64,000 bases of DNA from Harmonia axyridis (taxonomy: Eukaryota; Arthropoda; Insecta; Coleoptera; Coccinellidae), in NCBI RefSeq assembly GCF_914767665.1, contig NC_059504.1:34193720-34257719 (forward strand). Direction: 5' to 3'. Of this stretch, positions 45,745 to 54,832 are shown piece by piece. The first letter of the stretch is position 1. Every line of letters starts with the position of its first letter. A program made the translations under genes and the position numbers. Under the pieces are notes generated by a model that made no database searches, was not told the origin of the DNA, and saw nothing but the letters and a program-made list of their open reading frames with translations.

Positions 45745-46092
45745 GACAATGCTATCTTCGGCAATTCAAATATGCTGAATGGTATTACGGAATTCATTTT
45801 CTCAAATAATATTGTTTCCGATGTTCCTGAATTATATAAGTTATTTTGTATGATTTTGTCCCTGCCACCAACATCCGCGTCAGTAGAAAGAAGTTTTTCA
45901 GCGCTCAAAAGAATAAAATCTTTCAGTAGGAACATGATGTCTCAAGACCGTTTAAATAACCTGGCACTGATATCAATCGAAAGAGGTTTAGTTAAAGAAC
46001 TAGCCAGAGGAAACATTTTTTTCGAGAAAATAATTGATGACTTCGCGACAAAGAAAGATCGTCGAATTGATTTGATCTATAAAAATGAATAA
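45745..46092 (+). pseudogene. hAT transposase C-terminal fragment (copy 3)
   Basis: The sequence is nearly the same as copy 2 through LPPTSASVERSFSALKR and RLNNLALISIERGL, but a stop after DLIYKNE shortens it by about 44 codons relative to copy 2. It lacks the DNA-binding domain and the catalytic Asp residues. Confidence 0.87.
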
Positions 46093-46477
46093 AGGGTAAG
46101 CAAGCTCATACATTTTCGACCAGAATACATGCGGTCATTTCCACAATATTTTTTGTGGTCTTTATAAGATTTTTTTATATTTTATACATTTATTTATATG
46201 TTTTCGTGAGAGGTTTTCTCTATGTTTATTCAAATATATATTTTATGTTGATAATTGAATATTTTATTATTTCTGTTTTTTCAAGAGTTTCATTTTATTT
46301 CAGTTTTCATTGATTTGAGAACTACATTTTTATATTGGGTTATAATAGGGCTATTCTAGGTGAGGTTTCCCATTAAAAACAAAAAACCAACCCGTCCTCT
46401 TGGGTGACGTGGAAATCTATTTGTTTATATATATTTATTTATATAGTTATAAGTATGATAAGGGGTGTGGGAAAATT

Positions 46478-46484
46478 TATATAT

Positions 46485-46546
<62 letters not shown>
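46478..46546. repeat. (TA)n microsatellite left of the PLE palindrome
   Basis: Mostly TA units with a single GATA interruption near the start. It corresponds to the TA tract near the right end of hAT copy 2. Confidence 0.93.
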
Positions 46547-46551
<5 letters not shown>

Positions 46552-46616
46552 TAAGTATGATAAGGGGTGTGGGAAAATTGATAAGTGTTATAATTTCACT
46601 CTTCTTTATTTCATTT

Positions 46617-46656
46617 AGTCGACGTTTCGATCCCGATGGGGACCTTCTTCAGGACT
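46617..46656 (-). ncRNA. Hammerhead-ribozyme-like motif, PLE left arm
   Basis: It is the exact mirror of the motif at 48530-48569. See that entry for the structural reasoning. Confidence 0.5.
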
Positions 46657-47092
46657 CTACAATAGCAATAGAAAACAGTCAAAAACATGGCAATCACAAA
46701 ACATGTAAAAATAGTACATACCGAAATACAGAGTTGTAAAGATCTTATTTGAACACAAATCAATATCTCTCAAGAAAGCAATGAACAAGAACATCAACAA
46801 ATTTAGCGAAAAAAGATCTGATATTTCGTTAGCACAAGAGTAGAAATCAATTATCATATGTAAATAAGGTAAACAGAAAAATCAACAAAATGAGAGGTTG
46901 TCAAAAATGTTGTCAACCAGACTTGCCACAGAATACACGCACATGACAATTGAAACATAGAATAGCATGAAATCACACTTGGTCGCAGTAATTCACTCTC
47001 ACCGAACTCAGAACAAATGCGATTATTGAAAGACTCCATGAACCGAATCCAATCCCCTCTCACAGAAATAGTCCGGAACACAGATTTCATTA

Positions 47093-47587
47093 TTACGTTA
47101 TCCCGACTGTAGAACTTGTGAAAATATTCATTCCATTTGATCCGTCCAATTCTCTGCCACCAAACTGGTCATAATGAATCAAATAAGTATAGATGGAGCT
47201 AATATTGTTTACATCCCTTCTGTAATTCATAGAACAAGTGTGTCGTTTAATATGGTACATCTCTAAGAAACATCTTTTCTTTCCACTAACTGCACATTCA
47301 AGAATTTTGGTGGAATCATAATCCATTGGGTGATCTTTGTCCCGGGTATGGTCTGCTAGGGCACAAATCTTATTTGGATTCTTGATGTCGCTCTTGTGTT
47401 GAGCAATCCTTCTCTTCAAAAGCTGAGATGTCTGACCAATATACACCTCACTACATATTGAACATGGAATACAATACACCACACCACTCATATTATCAAC
47501 AGTCATCCTATCTTTCACTCGACTGTATAGTCTGTCAATTTTAAAATAAGATTTCGGAATCAATTTAATTTGTGTGGTCTTTAGGAG
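47093..47587 (-). pseudogene. PLE GIY-YIG endonuclease domain, left arm
   Basis: The frame (stop at 47093) reads MSGVVYCIPCSICSEVYIGQ, i.e. the GIY and YIG elements with a Cys-rich insertion between them, then LLKRRIAQHKSDI with the catalytic Arg, ALADHTRDKDH, and RCFLEMYHIKRHTC with the catalytic Glu. This layout is that of Penelope-type endonucleases, which nick target DNA for reverse transcription. The upstream reverse transcriptase is missing because the copy is truncated at the palindrome centre; the open frame extends through the spacer to 47614 by chance. Confidence 0.88.
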
Positions 47588-47598
47588 GTTAATTAATG

Positions 47599-48093
47599 CT
47601 CCTAAAGACCACACAAATTAAATTGATTCCGAAATCTTATTTTAAAATTGACAGACTATACAGTCGAGTGAAAGATAGGATGACTGTTGATAATATGAGT
47701 GGTGTGGTGTATTGTATTCCATGTTCAATATGTAGTGAGGTGTATATTGGTCAGACATCTCAGCTTTTGAAGAGAAGGATTGCTCAACACAAGAGCGACA
47801 TCAAGAATCCAAATAAGATTTGTGCCCTAGCAGACCATACCCGGGACAAAGATCACCCAATGGATTATGATTCCACCAAAATTCTTGAATGTGCAGTTAG
47901 TGGAAAGAAAAGATGTTTCTTAGAGATGTACCATATTAAACGACACACTTGTTCTATGAATTACAGAAGGGATGTAAACAATATTAGCTCCATCTATACT
48001 TATTTGATTCATTATGACCAGTTTGGTGGCAGAGAATTGGACGGATCAAATGGAATGAATATTTTCACAAGTTCTACAGTCGGGATAACGTAA
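47599..48093 (+). pseudogene. PLE GIY-YIG endonuclease domain, right arm
   Basis: It is a mirror copy of the left-arm frame, identical in amino-acid sequence: GIY/YIG motifs with intervening cysteines, KRRIAQH, HTRDKDH and FLEMYHIKRH. The domain is about 165 aa and looks undamaged, but there is no reverse transcriptase and no evident promoter. Homologous PLE proteins place this domain at the C-terminus after the RT. Confidence 0.88.
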
Positions 48094-48529
48094 TAATGAA
48101 ATCTGTGTTCCGGACTATTTCTGTGAGAGGGGATTGGATTCGGTTCATGGAGTCTTTCAATAATCGCATTTGTTCTGAGTTCGGTGAGAGTGAATTACTG
48201 CGACCAAGTGTGATTTCATGCTATTCTATGTTTCAATTGTCATGTGCGTGTATTCTGTGGCAAGTCTGGTTGACAACATTTTTGACAACCTCTCATTTTG
48301 TTGATTTTTCTGTTTACCTTATTTACATATGATAATTGATTTCTACTCTTGTGCTAACGAAATATCAGATCTTTTTTCGCTAAATTTGTTGATGTTCTTG
48401 TTCATTGCTTTCTTGAGAGCTATTGATTTGTGTTCAAATAAGATCTTTACAACTCTGTATTTCGGTATGTACTATTTTTACATGTTTTGTGATTGCCATG
48501 TTTTTGACTGTTTTCTATTGCTATTGTAG

Positions 48530-48569
48530 AGTCCTGAAGAAGGTCCCCATCGGGATCGAAACGTCGACT
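48530..48569 (+). ncRNA. Hammerhead-ribozyme-like motif, PLE right arm
   Basis: In order: AGUC (stem I 5' strand), CUGAAGA (fits core CUGANGA), GGUCCC-CAUC-GGGAUC (stem II, six pairs with one G-U), GAAA (core), CGUC with a very short helix III and a GUC-type cleavage site, then GACU pairing with the first AGUC. Published PLE ribozymes are minimal hammerheads with short helix III near the element ends, which matches this position ~75 bp from the terminus. Self-cleavage is not shown. Confidence 0.55.
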
Positions 48570-48667
48570 AAATGAAATAAAGAAGAGTGAAATTATAACA
48601 CTTATCAATTTTCCCACACCCCTTATCATACTTATAACTATTGTTGTATATTGGGAATTAAAATTGT

Positions 48668-48670
<3 letters not shown>

Positions 48671-48706
<36 letters not shown>
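48671..48706. repeat. (TA)n microsatellite
   Basis: About 18 TA units before the hairpin. Confidence 0.93.
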
Positions 48707-48708
<2 letters not shown>

Positions 48709-48824
48709 GGATAAGAATGTTGGGATGTTTCGATCTAGGAAATTCAGTGATACACTTTTATATCATCCAAGCTTTCGGTATCACTGAATTTCCTAGATCG
48801 AAACATCCCAACATTCTTATCCAT
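48707..48824. repeat. 118-bp hairpin between TA tracts
   Basis: The arms 48707-48753 and 48778-48824 are perfect 47-bp inverse complements with a 24-base loop. The right loop edge CCAAGCTTTCGG, read on the minus strand as CCGAAAGCTTGG, resembles the GAAAGCTTG part of the ribozyme-like motif at 54263-54313, so this may be a residue of another PLE-type palindrome. Confidence 0.88.
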
Positions 48825-48855
48825 TAGATATATTGCGATCAATAATTTTCTTACG

Positions 48856-48858
<3 letters not shown>

Positions 48859-48948
<90 letters not shown>
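48859..48948. repeat. (TA)n/(GT)n microsatellite at the right end of hAT copy 3
   Basis: About 40 TA units and four GT units, continuous with the hAT right end as in copy 2. Confidence 0.93.
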
Positions 48949-49079
48949 GCCGACCCACATCTCGAGGGCACGAGCCGTCACTGCTTCTTAGGAACATCCA
49001 AAGGTCCTTTGTAAATTACTTGCCTCGATTTCTTATGCAGTTATGCAGCCTATGGCATACTTCAGTCACAGTAACCGCC

Positions 49080-49450
49080 ATTTAGCAGGGCTGCCACCAG
49101 GAGCGGCATACCGGACATTTTGCCGGGACGCCAAATTGTAGGGGCGCAGAGTTAGTTGATAAAACAAGACTCTTTGCACCTTTAAAAACTACGTTGCCTC
49201 TTCATATAGTCTTTTAATTAAAGCGTCGTACTTTTCAACAATGCAGGACGGTTTTTGATGAAATCGACAAAATGTCGTTTGATAAATTTGACAAGGTTAT
49301 TTTAAAATGGAAAATACAATTTTTTATGAAATTGAAAAGATGCCTGAGAGAAATAACAAAGGCACCTCTAAAGAAAATTCGTATAAATGAGGAAAATCAC
49401 GGCGGCGAATTTTTATTTTGCCGGAGCGCCAAAATTTTGTCACTGAAATA
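49080..49450 (+). repeat. Dispersed repeat G, plus copy
   Basis: It begins GGCTGCCACCAGGAGCGGCA and ends near TTTTGCCGGAGCGCCAAAAT. The part 49230-49300 is inversely matched at 53160-53240 (AATTTATCAAACGACGTTTTG against its complement). A 65-codon open frame (49272-49469) lies in it but is not a recognised protein. Family unknown. Confidence 0.6.
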
Positions 49451-50181
49451 TTTCAAATCAAACTTTTGACGTGATTTCAAAAGTAGAATTCACATGGGAT
49501 TAGTTCTGGAGATCTGGCGGGCCAGGGAAATGGTCCTCACGTAACCAGTGGTACGCATTGAGAGTTGATCATGCAAAAAGTTCTTCTACGCTACTCCATT
49601 CGAGTTTCCCTAATAGTGACACTGTTCACACATTGTAAGAGAAATGTCTCGGATGGGTAGTTTCTATCGACTCTCGTGGATTTTGCGTTCTAAGTACTCA
49701 GGATCTTTAATGTCGCAGTTTAGGAGATCGGCAGAAATCTATTCTTCTTCTCTCCTTCCTTAATGGCGTGTACCTACGCGTGTCTACTGAAAGCTATATT
49801 GAGTTTTAGGATCTGTTTTGAATTCTATTGAAATTTGTTCTTCTACCAGCATAACATTGACTTCGCTGAACCTTTTCCGATGCTCGAACACGACGGTATA
49901 TCGTACCATAGTAAAAAGAATGGATTCCTTATACTATGGTCGTACGAACCCACTCTAATGAGGCTAACAGACGAAACGGTGAAGGAAGAAATTGAGTGTA
50001 TTGTTTCTTTATTTAAGGCTCGATTTAAGTGAAAAAATTGTCACCAATTGTCCGAAAAATTATACCTAGGTTTGAATTGAGTAATTACAGTAATATATAA
50101 AAGCTCATGTTTTCAATTGATATTAGGGTAAGGTGAGGTATGAAGCTTATACACTGAGTTGAGCCTTGAAGCTCATACACG
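49451..50181. other. Unassigned
   Basis: The open frame at 49835-50032 has no recognised domain. Nothing else seen. Confidence 0.4.
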
Positions 50182-50183
50182 TA

Positions 50184-51275
50184 CTGGGTGTCCCAAATTC
50201 GATGGTAACTATAAGTATCTCGAGAACTAAAAGACTTGGAGAAAACATCTTAAAGGACCCTGATATCTTTTTTCGAAATAATAAGATCAGAAAGCAGATC
50301 TTAGATATCTTAATTTGTTCTCTAGTTTGAAGGTGTTTCTGAAAAATTACCGTTTCTAATATTTTGGTTTCTATTTGAGACATTCGAATTTTTTTTTTTT
50401 CAGTAATTTTACAGTTTATTGTATACATAACAAGGAAATTAATTATCGTTTTAGAGATATGGAAGAAAGTTGTTGTTTTTAAATGGGACACCATATATTT
50501 TTCAACGCAGTTTCTTAGACGCAGATTTATCGAAAATCATTCCGTTTCCAGTTTTTGTAATTCGTTTCAAAGATATTGAGATTTTTTTTATGGAACACAA
50601 TATATATAATTTTTTTTCTATTTCTACAAAATTTATTGCCTGTCCATTGTATATTTATGGTGTCCCGCAAAAAACATAAACTCTCCTCTATGTCTCTAAA
50701 AGCACAATTGAATCCTAATTGAATGGGACACCGTATATGACTTGATTACAATATTCAATGACCACAAAATGAATTGAATCTATGTGAAAATGATTGAAGA
50801 ATAATTATATGAGGTGTCCCATGAAAAAATGAACATGAAGAACTCAATATCTTTGAAACGGATGACATTTTTGAAAAACCGATAACAAGATGTTTTTCGA
50901 CAAATCGGCAGCTAACAAACTGCCTTGAAAAATGAAGGGTGTCCCATTTGAAAAACACCAATTCTCCTCTACATTTCTTGAGTGATTATTAATTACTATG
51001 ATCTGTTATGAGTATGATACGAACAAAAAAATTGCTAAAAAAAAAAGTTTTAGAATTTTTTTATGCATTGAACAGAAACCAAGATATATTGAAATATTTG
51101 AAACAGTAATTTTTCAGACACGCCCGGTAACTCGAGACCAAATCGAGATATCTATGTTCTGCTTTCTGATATAATATCATTCCGAAAAAAGGGATCGGGG
51201 TCCTTGAAGATTTTTTTCTCCAAGTCTTATAGTTCTCGAGATGCTTTCAGTGAGCATCAAATTTGGGACACCCTA
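50184..51275. mobile_element. Foldback element FB5
   Basis: The ends CTGGGTGTCCCAAATT and AATTTGGGACACCCTA are flanked by TA. Imperfect inverted arms run ~240 bp inward (ATCTCGAGAACTA ... CTTGGAG against CTCCAAGTCTTATAGTTCTCGAGAT). The centre holds a second inverted pair bounded by GGGACACC / GGTGTCCC strings at 50482, 50660, 50725, 50815 and 50938. The whole unit is built from inverted repeats and encodes nothing recognised. Confidence 0.78.
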
Positions 51276-51277
51276 TA

Positions 51278-53040
51278 CATCAAACATTAACTGTTCATAA
51301 TTAAAGTGGTGGAAATGAAAATTGTGAGAACTAAATGAGAAAAAATTTGAAAAATAATAAACAATACAGCGGGAAACAAAACAGCCTCTATATTAAAGAA
51401 AGTCACCGTAACTAACGGAAAGCAAGATCAAATTTTTGATGGCAGGGAAAAGACAGACAGTTTGAACAATTTCCTCATGAAATTAGTAAAAATGGCTGAA
51501 ATTGATTTTGGGAAAAATTTTTCAGTTATATATAACTGAACCTATAGGTTGTCTGTGTGTGATAGATATTGTAACTGTAACCAGTTGTACAACTCCAGCA
51601 GGTTCACAAGAGAAATCTTCAAATTAACAATTCCATTACTCCCAAGACATTCAACATGCGATAGAAGAGTAATATGATTCATTGTTATTTAAACTTTCTG
51701 CTGAAAGTTCGAAGGAAATAATGGGGATATAGTTAAGGGTGAAATCAGTAAAGCCAATTTCAAAAACGAAATGTAAATGATTTATTTGAACAGAATATTC
51801 ATTTTTCACATTGTTCAATGGTGCCAAACAAATATTTGGATTTTCTCGATTAATTGCATACAAATCTGATATTAACGTCAATAGGAACAGTATGAAATTT
51901 TTATACTACGATCTTGATTTTTTCAATTACAGAAATTTCAAACGAAGGCGTTTGAAGTAGTTGATACCACTGATACAAATTGAAATATGTCTTTAGATTT
52001 GTTGAAGGTTCATTGAAATTTCACTCATTATCCGAATATTACCTTGGTTATCCCAAACCTTAAGTCAATATTATTATTAGTTATTATTTTTTTTTTCAAT
52101 AAAGGCACTATAATTATTATTAATTGAATCTTCTTGATATGAAACAACCTTGATGATATCAGTTTATGGTTTATTTTTGTGGCTTTCTCCTGGATATATT
52201 CGTAGATGAAAAACATTACCCATGGGTGAAACCGGTCTTGAATTCAACTGGAAAACACATACCAATTTTAATATGTGCCAAAATTTCAGTTAGACCCATT
52301 ACCTTCTCCCTCGCATCCGACAAGGGAAGTCTAATATAGGACGGCAATGCATCTTCGTTCTGCAGGACTCCTTATAATCAGTGTGGTATTTATGAACGGT
52401 TTAGTACGTCGATTAAACCACCTTACAGACCCTAACACTAAATGAAGGGCCGGTCAGTGGTCACTGCTGTCAAGTAGTTTATAACTTATTACACAGAATA
52501 TTAGCCTCTCAGTTCCAGGTGTTCGATCAGAACCTGAATCTATTGATTTTCTACATCTTCGAGTATTTCTCTTTGTGCATTCTATAGTAGTTGGATAACT
52601 CTTGAGGAAATTGGTATTAGGGAGATTGTGTGGAGGGTGATTGAAATGATGATGGAGAAAATAAGGAATTTGAAGCGATTTTCATGGTGAAAATATCCAA
52701 TTCAATATTATTTTCGTACTTTTTACTATATTTTTCTATTATTTACATACTTTTTTCAATGCATTGCACTCTTTAGATTTATAACTTAACAGTACTTCGG
52801 CATAGCTGTCAAGAAAATTTGTGACAGTTTATTTATTTGAGTTGTTCATACATTGTGAAAGACACAACTGACAGAAGGGAGTAATGAACTTATGCAAACT
52901 AACTGACAGATGGCACCCAAACTCCGTTTACTCACGTGGGCCCTCGCGTGAACAATCTTAGATTTTATTATGAATTTCGATTGAAATATGGAATTAAAGC
53001 TCTTAATATTGGGTTTCCGTTATCGCCGACATATATCGTC
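51278..53040. other. Unassigned
   Basis: No recognised element or gene across about 1.8 kb. 52240-52620 is somewhat less AT-rich than its surroundings. Confidence 0.4.
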
Positions 53041-53044
53041 ATCA

Positions 53045-53255
53045 GGGCCGCCGCCAGATATTTTAGCGCCCCGGCAAAATAAAATTTCGCCACCCTGATT
53101 TACTTAAATTATATAAATTTTTTCTAAAGTAGCATCTTCATATAAAATCGTATTTTTCAACTTGAAATCTCCTTGTCAAATTTATCAAACGACGTTTTGT
53201 CGATTTCATCAAAAAACGTCCCGCATTGTTTGAAAGCACGACGCTCTATTTCAAG
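53045..53255 (-). repeat. Dispersed repeat G, minus copy
   Basis: Inverse relative of 49230-49450, starting GGGCCGCCGCCAGATATTTT and running to the GCACGACGCTCTA block. It borders the mariner fragments. Confidence 0.6.
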
Positions 53256-53265
53256 TATTCAAATA

Positions 53266-53450
53266 CCATAGGTATTTGAAAGCATTCGATGAGCATCAGC
53301 CACAGATTTCTTCATATCAAAGCAGAAAATTCAAACCTGCAAATGACAAGAATTTGGCTCTTAAGCTGACTTGTTCATTCTAGAATAACTTTATGATGCA
53401 GACACAAATCGCCTAACGATCGCGTTATTTTTACAAACACCTAAGCTTAT
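53266..53450 (-). mobile_element. mariner 5' fragment, tandem partial copy
   Basis: Minus-strand sequence covers the mariner leader and the first codons up to AHRMLSNTYG, then stops. It lies immediately downstream of the larger mariner fragment in the same orientation, so the 5' end is present twice. Confidence 0.7.
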
Positions 53451-53830
53451 TTTCTTCCGTCTTTGACTTGCAAGCAGCTGTTCATAAACAAACAAACGCC
53501 GTCATCATCTCTCGGCTTTGAATCGTACGGCACCCAATTTCCTTGTTTATGAATCATTTCCATGACTTTCAGACGTTTTGAAATAGCTTGTTGCATCACT
53601 CCTAATGATCCTGCCAATTCTTGTAGCTTTTGACACGAATCTTTTTCAAGTATTGCCCCCGAATCTGTATCTTCGAAAACCTTCTCTCTTCCACCGTCAT
53701 GCTTGTCTCTGACGTCAAAATCACCGTTTTTGAAGCGTTGAAACCACTCTCGGCACGTTCTCTCACTAAAAGCGGCCTCACCATAGATATTTGAGAGCAT
53801 TCGATGAGCCTTTGACGAAGATTTCTCCAC
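53450..53830 (-). pseudogene. mariner transposase N-terminal fragment
   Basis: The frame MEKSSSKAHRMLSNIYGEAA runs on with CREWFQRFKNGDF and SLGVMQQAISKRLKVMEMI, the paired helix-turn-helix of mariner transposases. GNWVPYDSKPRD marks the linker. The catalytic domain is missing. It is a close relative of the copy at 35010-36204. Confidence 0.83.
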
Positions 53831-53948
53831 ATTAAAGCAGAAAATTAAATATTAACTACTTGTAAATCTCGACTAACAATTTATAATTTGAAACAGAAAG
53901 GATATCGGGTGTGTAGTCAAACTTGCACAATTTTATCTCTTCATTGCT

Positions 53949-53995
53949 TCAGCCAAGCTTTCGGACAATAACTTGTCCTTCTTCAGGGCTACTGA
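53949..53995 (-). ncRNA. Hammerhead-like motif, left arm of small palindrome
   Basis: Mirror of the motif at 54264-54310 with one change (GCUUGG instead of GCUUGA after GAAA). Confidence 0.42.
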
Positions 53996-54263
53996 AAATT
54001 ACATAAAGTTGTAAAAAACACACAGAAATCAATACAGCATAACTTATATCAATGTGAGTCTTAAATGTTAAATTTATTACAATGTTCATATATAATATGT
54101 AACTTGGCAGGAATAACTATATTAAGATCAAGTAAAATATAGTTATTCCTGCCAAGTTACATATTATATATGAACATTGTAATAAATTTAACATTTAATA
54201 CTCACATTGATGTAAGTTATGCTGTATTGATTTCTGTTTGTGTTTTACAACTTTATGTAATTT

Positions 54264-54310
54264 TCAGTAGCCCTGAAGAAGGACAAGTTATTGTCCGAAA
54301 GCTTGACTGA
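54264..54310 (+). ncRNA. Hammerhead-like motif, right arm of small palindrome
   Basis: UCAGU (54264-54268) can pair with ACUGA (54306-54310). Between them are CUGAAGA (core-like), GGACA-AGUUAU-UGUCC (a perfect five-pair stem II) and GAAA. The cleavage-site segment reads GCUUG, so a UH site (CUU) is possible but not the canonical GUC. Less convincing than 48530-48569. Confidence 0.42.
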
Positions 54311-54595
54311 AGCAATAAAGAGATAAAATTGTTCAAGTTTGACTACACACGCGATATCCTTTCTGTTTCAGAAAATTAAAGCCTGACGCAAATAACGAGA
54401 ATTTGGCTCGTAAGCTGACATGTTTAATCGAGAATAACTTTTTGATGCAGACACAAATCGACTAATATTTCGATAGCGTTATGTTAACAAATACCTAAGC
54501 TTATTGTATGACACCTACGATCTATTTATTTCGACTACCACTCACCGCTATAGTCATCTATTGCAAAATGGCGGAAGCAAAGACCTACATCTAAT

Positions 54596-54832
54596 AGTAA
54601 TTAGGATAAGGATTTTGGTGAATTAGGACGAAAACTAAATCAATTTTCAGAGCTAATCAGGTTCAAAGTTGAAACCGAATCATGCAATTCAAAGGATCAA
54701 AATCAATTCTTCGTAATGTATCATTTTTTGAATATCCAAAGTCAAAAGAAGGGAAAAAATTATATTGCTGTTACAAAAAATGATAGATTGAAAATAGAAA
54801 TTTATACGAATGAACAGTTACAAAACAATAAA
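54596..54832. other. Unassigned
   Basis: Short AT-rich stretch between the mariner end and a LINE remnant. Confidence 0.5.

Larger units (their letters stand above)
46545..48641. mobile_element. Inverted pair of Penelope-like element 3' parts (2.1-kb palindrome)
   Basis: The arms 46545-47587 and 47599-48641 are each 1043 bp and are inverse complements around an 11-base spacer (47588-47598). Translations of three frames in each arm are identical except for one residue (46766 versus 48420, Asp/Ala codon). Each arm is a 5'-truncated PLE ending with the GIY-YIG endonuclease, a 3' non-coding part, a hammerhead-like motif and AATAAA. The truncated 5' ends face each other. The near-identity points to a single recent event or ongoing conversion. 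Confidence 0.9.
44901..48983 (+). mobile_element. hAT transposon, copy 3, split by PLE palindrome
   Basis: Terminal repeats as in copies 1 and 2, with perfect 8-bp duplications CTTCTTAG at 44893-44900 and 48984-48991. The hAT part (44901-~46477 plus ~48900-48983) is nearly identical to copy 2, including the same internal deletion. A 2.1-kb PLE palindrome, TA microsatellites and a 118-bp hairpin have been added between the coding remnant and the right end. Confidence 0.93.
53850..54369. mobile_element. Small PLE-type palindromic insertion
   Basis: The arms 53890-54123 and 54136-54369 are each 234 bp, inverse complements with few differences, around a 12-base spacer. A 40-bp non-palindromic leader (53850-53889) precedes the left arm. 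The target duplication (C)AGAAAATTAAA (53838-53849 and 54369-54380) shows the whole inserted as one unit. Each arm ends outward with the same layout as the larger PLE palindrome: ribozyme-like motif, AATAAAG, then ~60 bp. It has no coding sequence and derives from a different PLE family. Confidence 0.75.
53447..54595 (-). mobile_element. mariner copy 2, 5' half, split by a PLE palindrome
   Basis: The right terminal repeat CTTTGCTTCCGCCATTTTGC (minus strand) lies at 54563-54582. Leader sequence continues to 54381, is interrupted by the insertion 53850-54369, and resumes as the N-terminal coding region. Only the 5' half survives. A duplicated AGAAAATTAAA at both edges of the insertion marks the target site. 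Confidence 0.82.

Noticed and set aside
46545..48641. Palindrome as a missed-adapter sequencing artefact
   Set aside because: The hAT right end and its target duplication follow in the proper place, an 11-base non-palindromic spacer lies in the middle and one base pair differs between arms, so a real structure is more likely. Read-level data would settle it.
49835..50032. 65-codon plus-strand frame
   Set aside because: No recognisable domain or element context; treated as chance.
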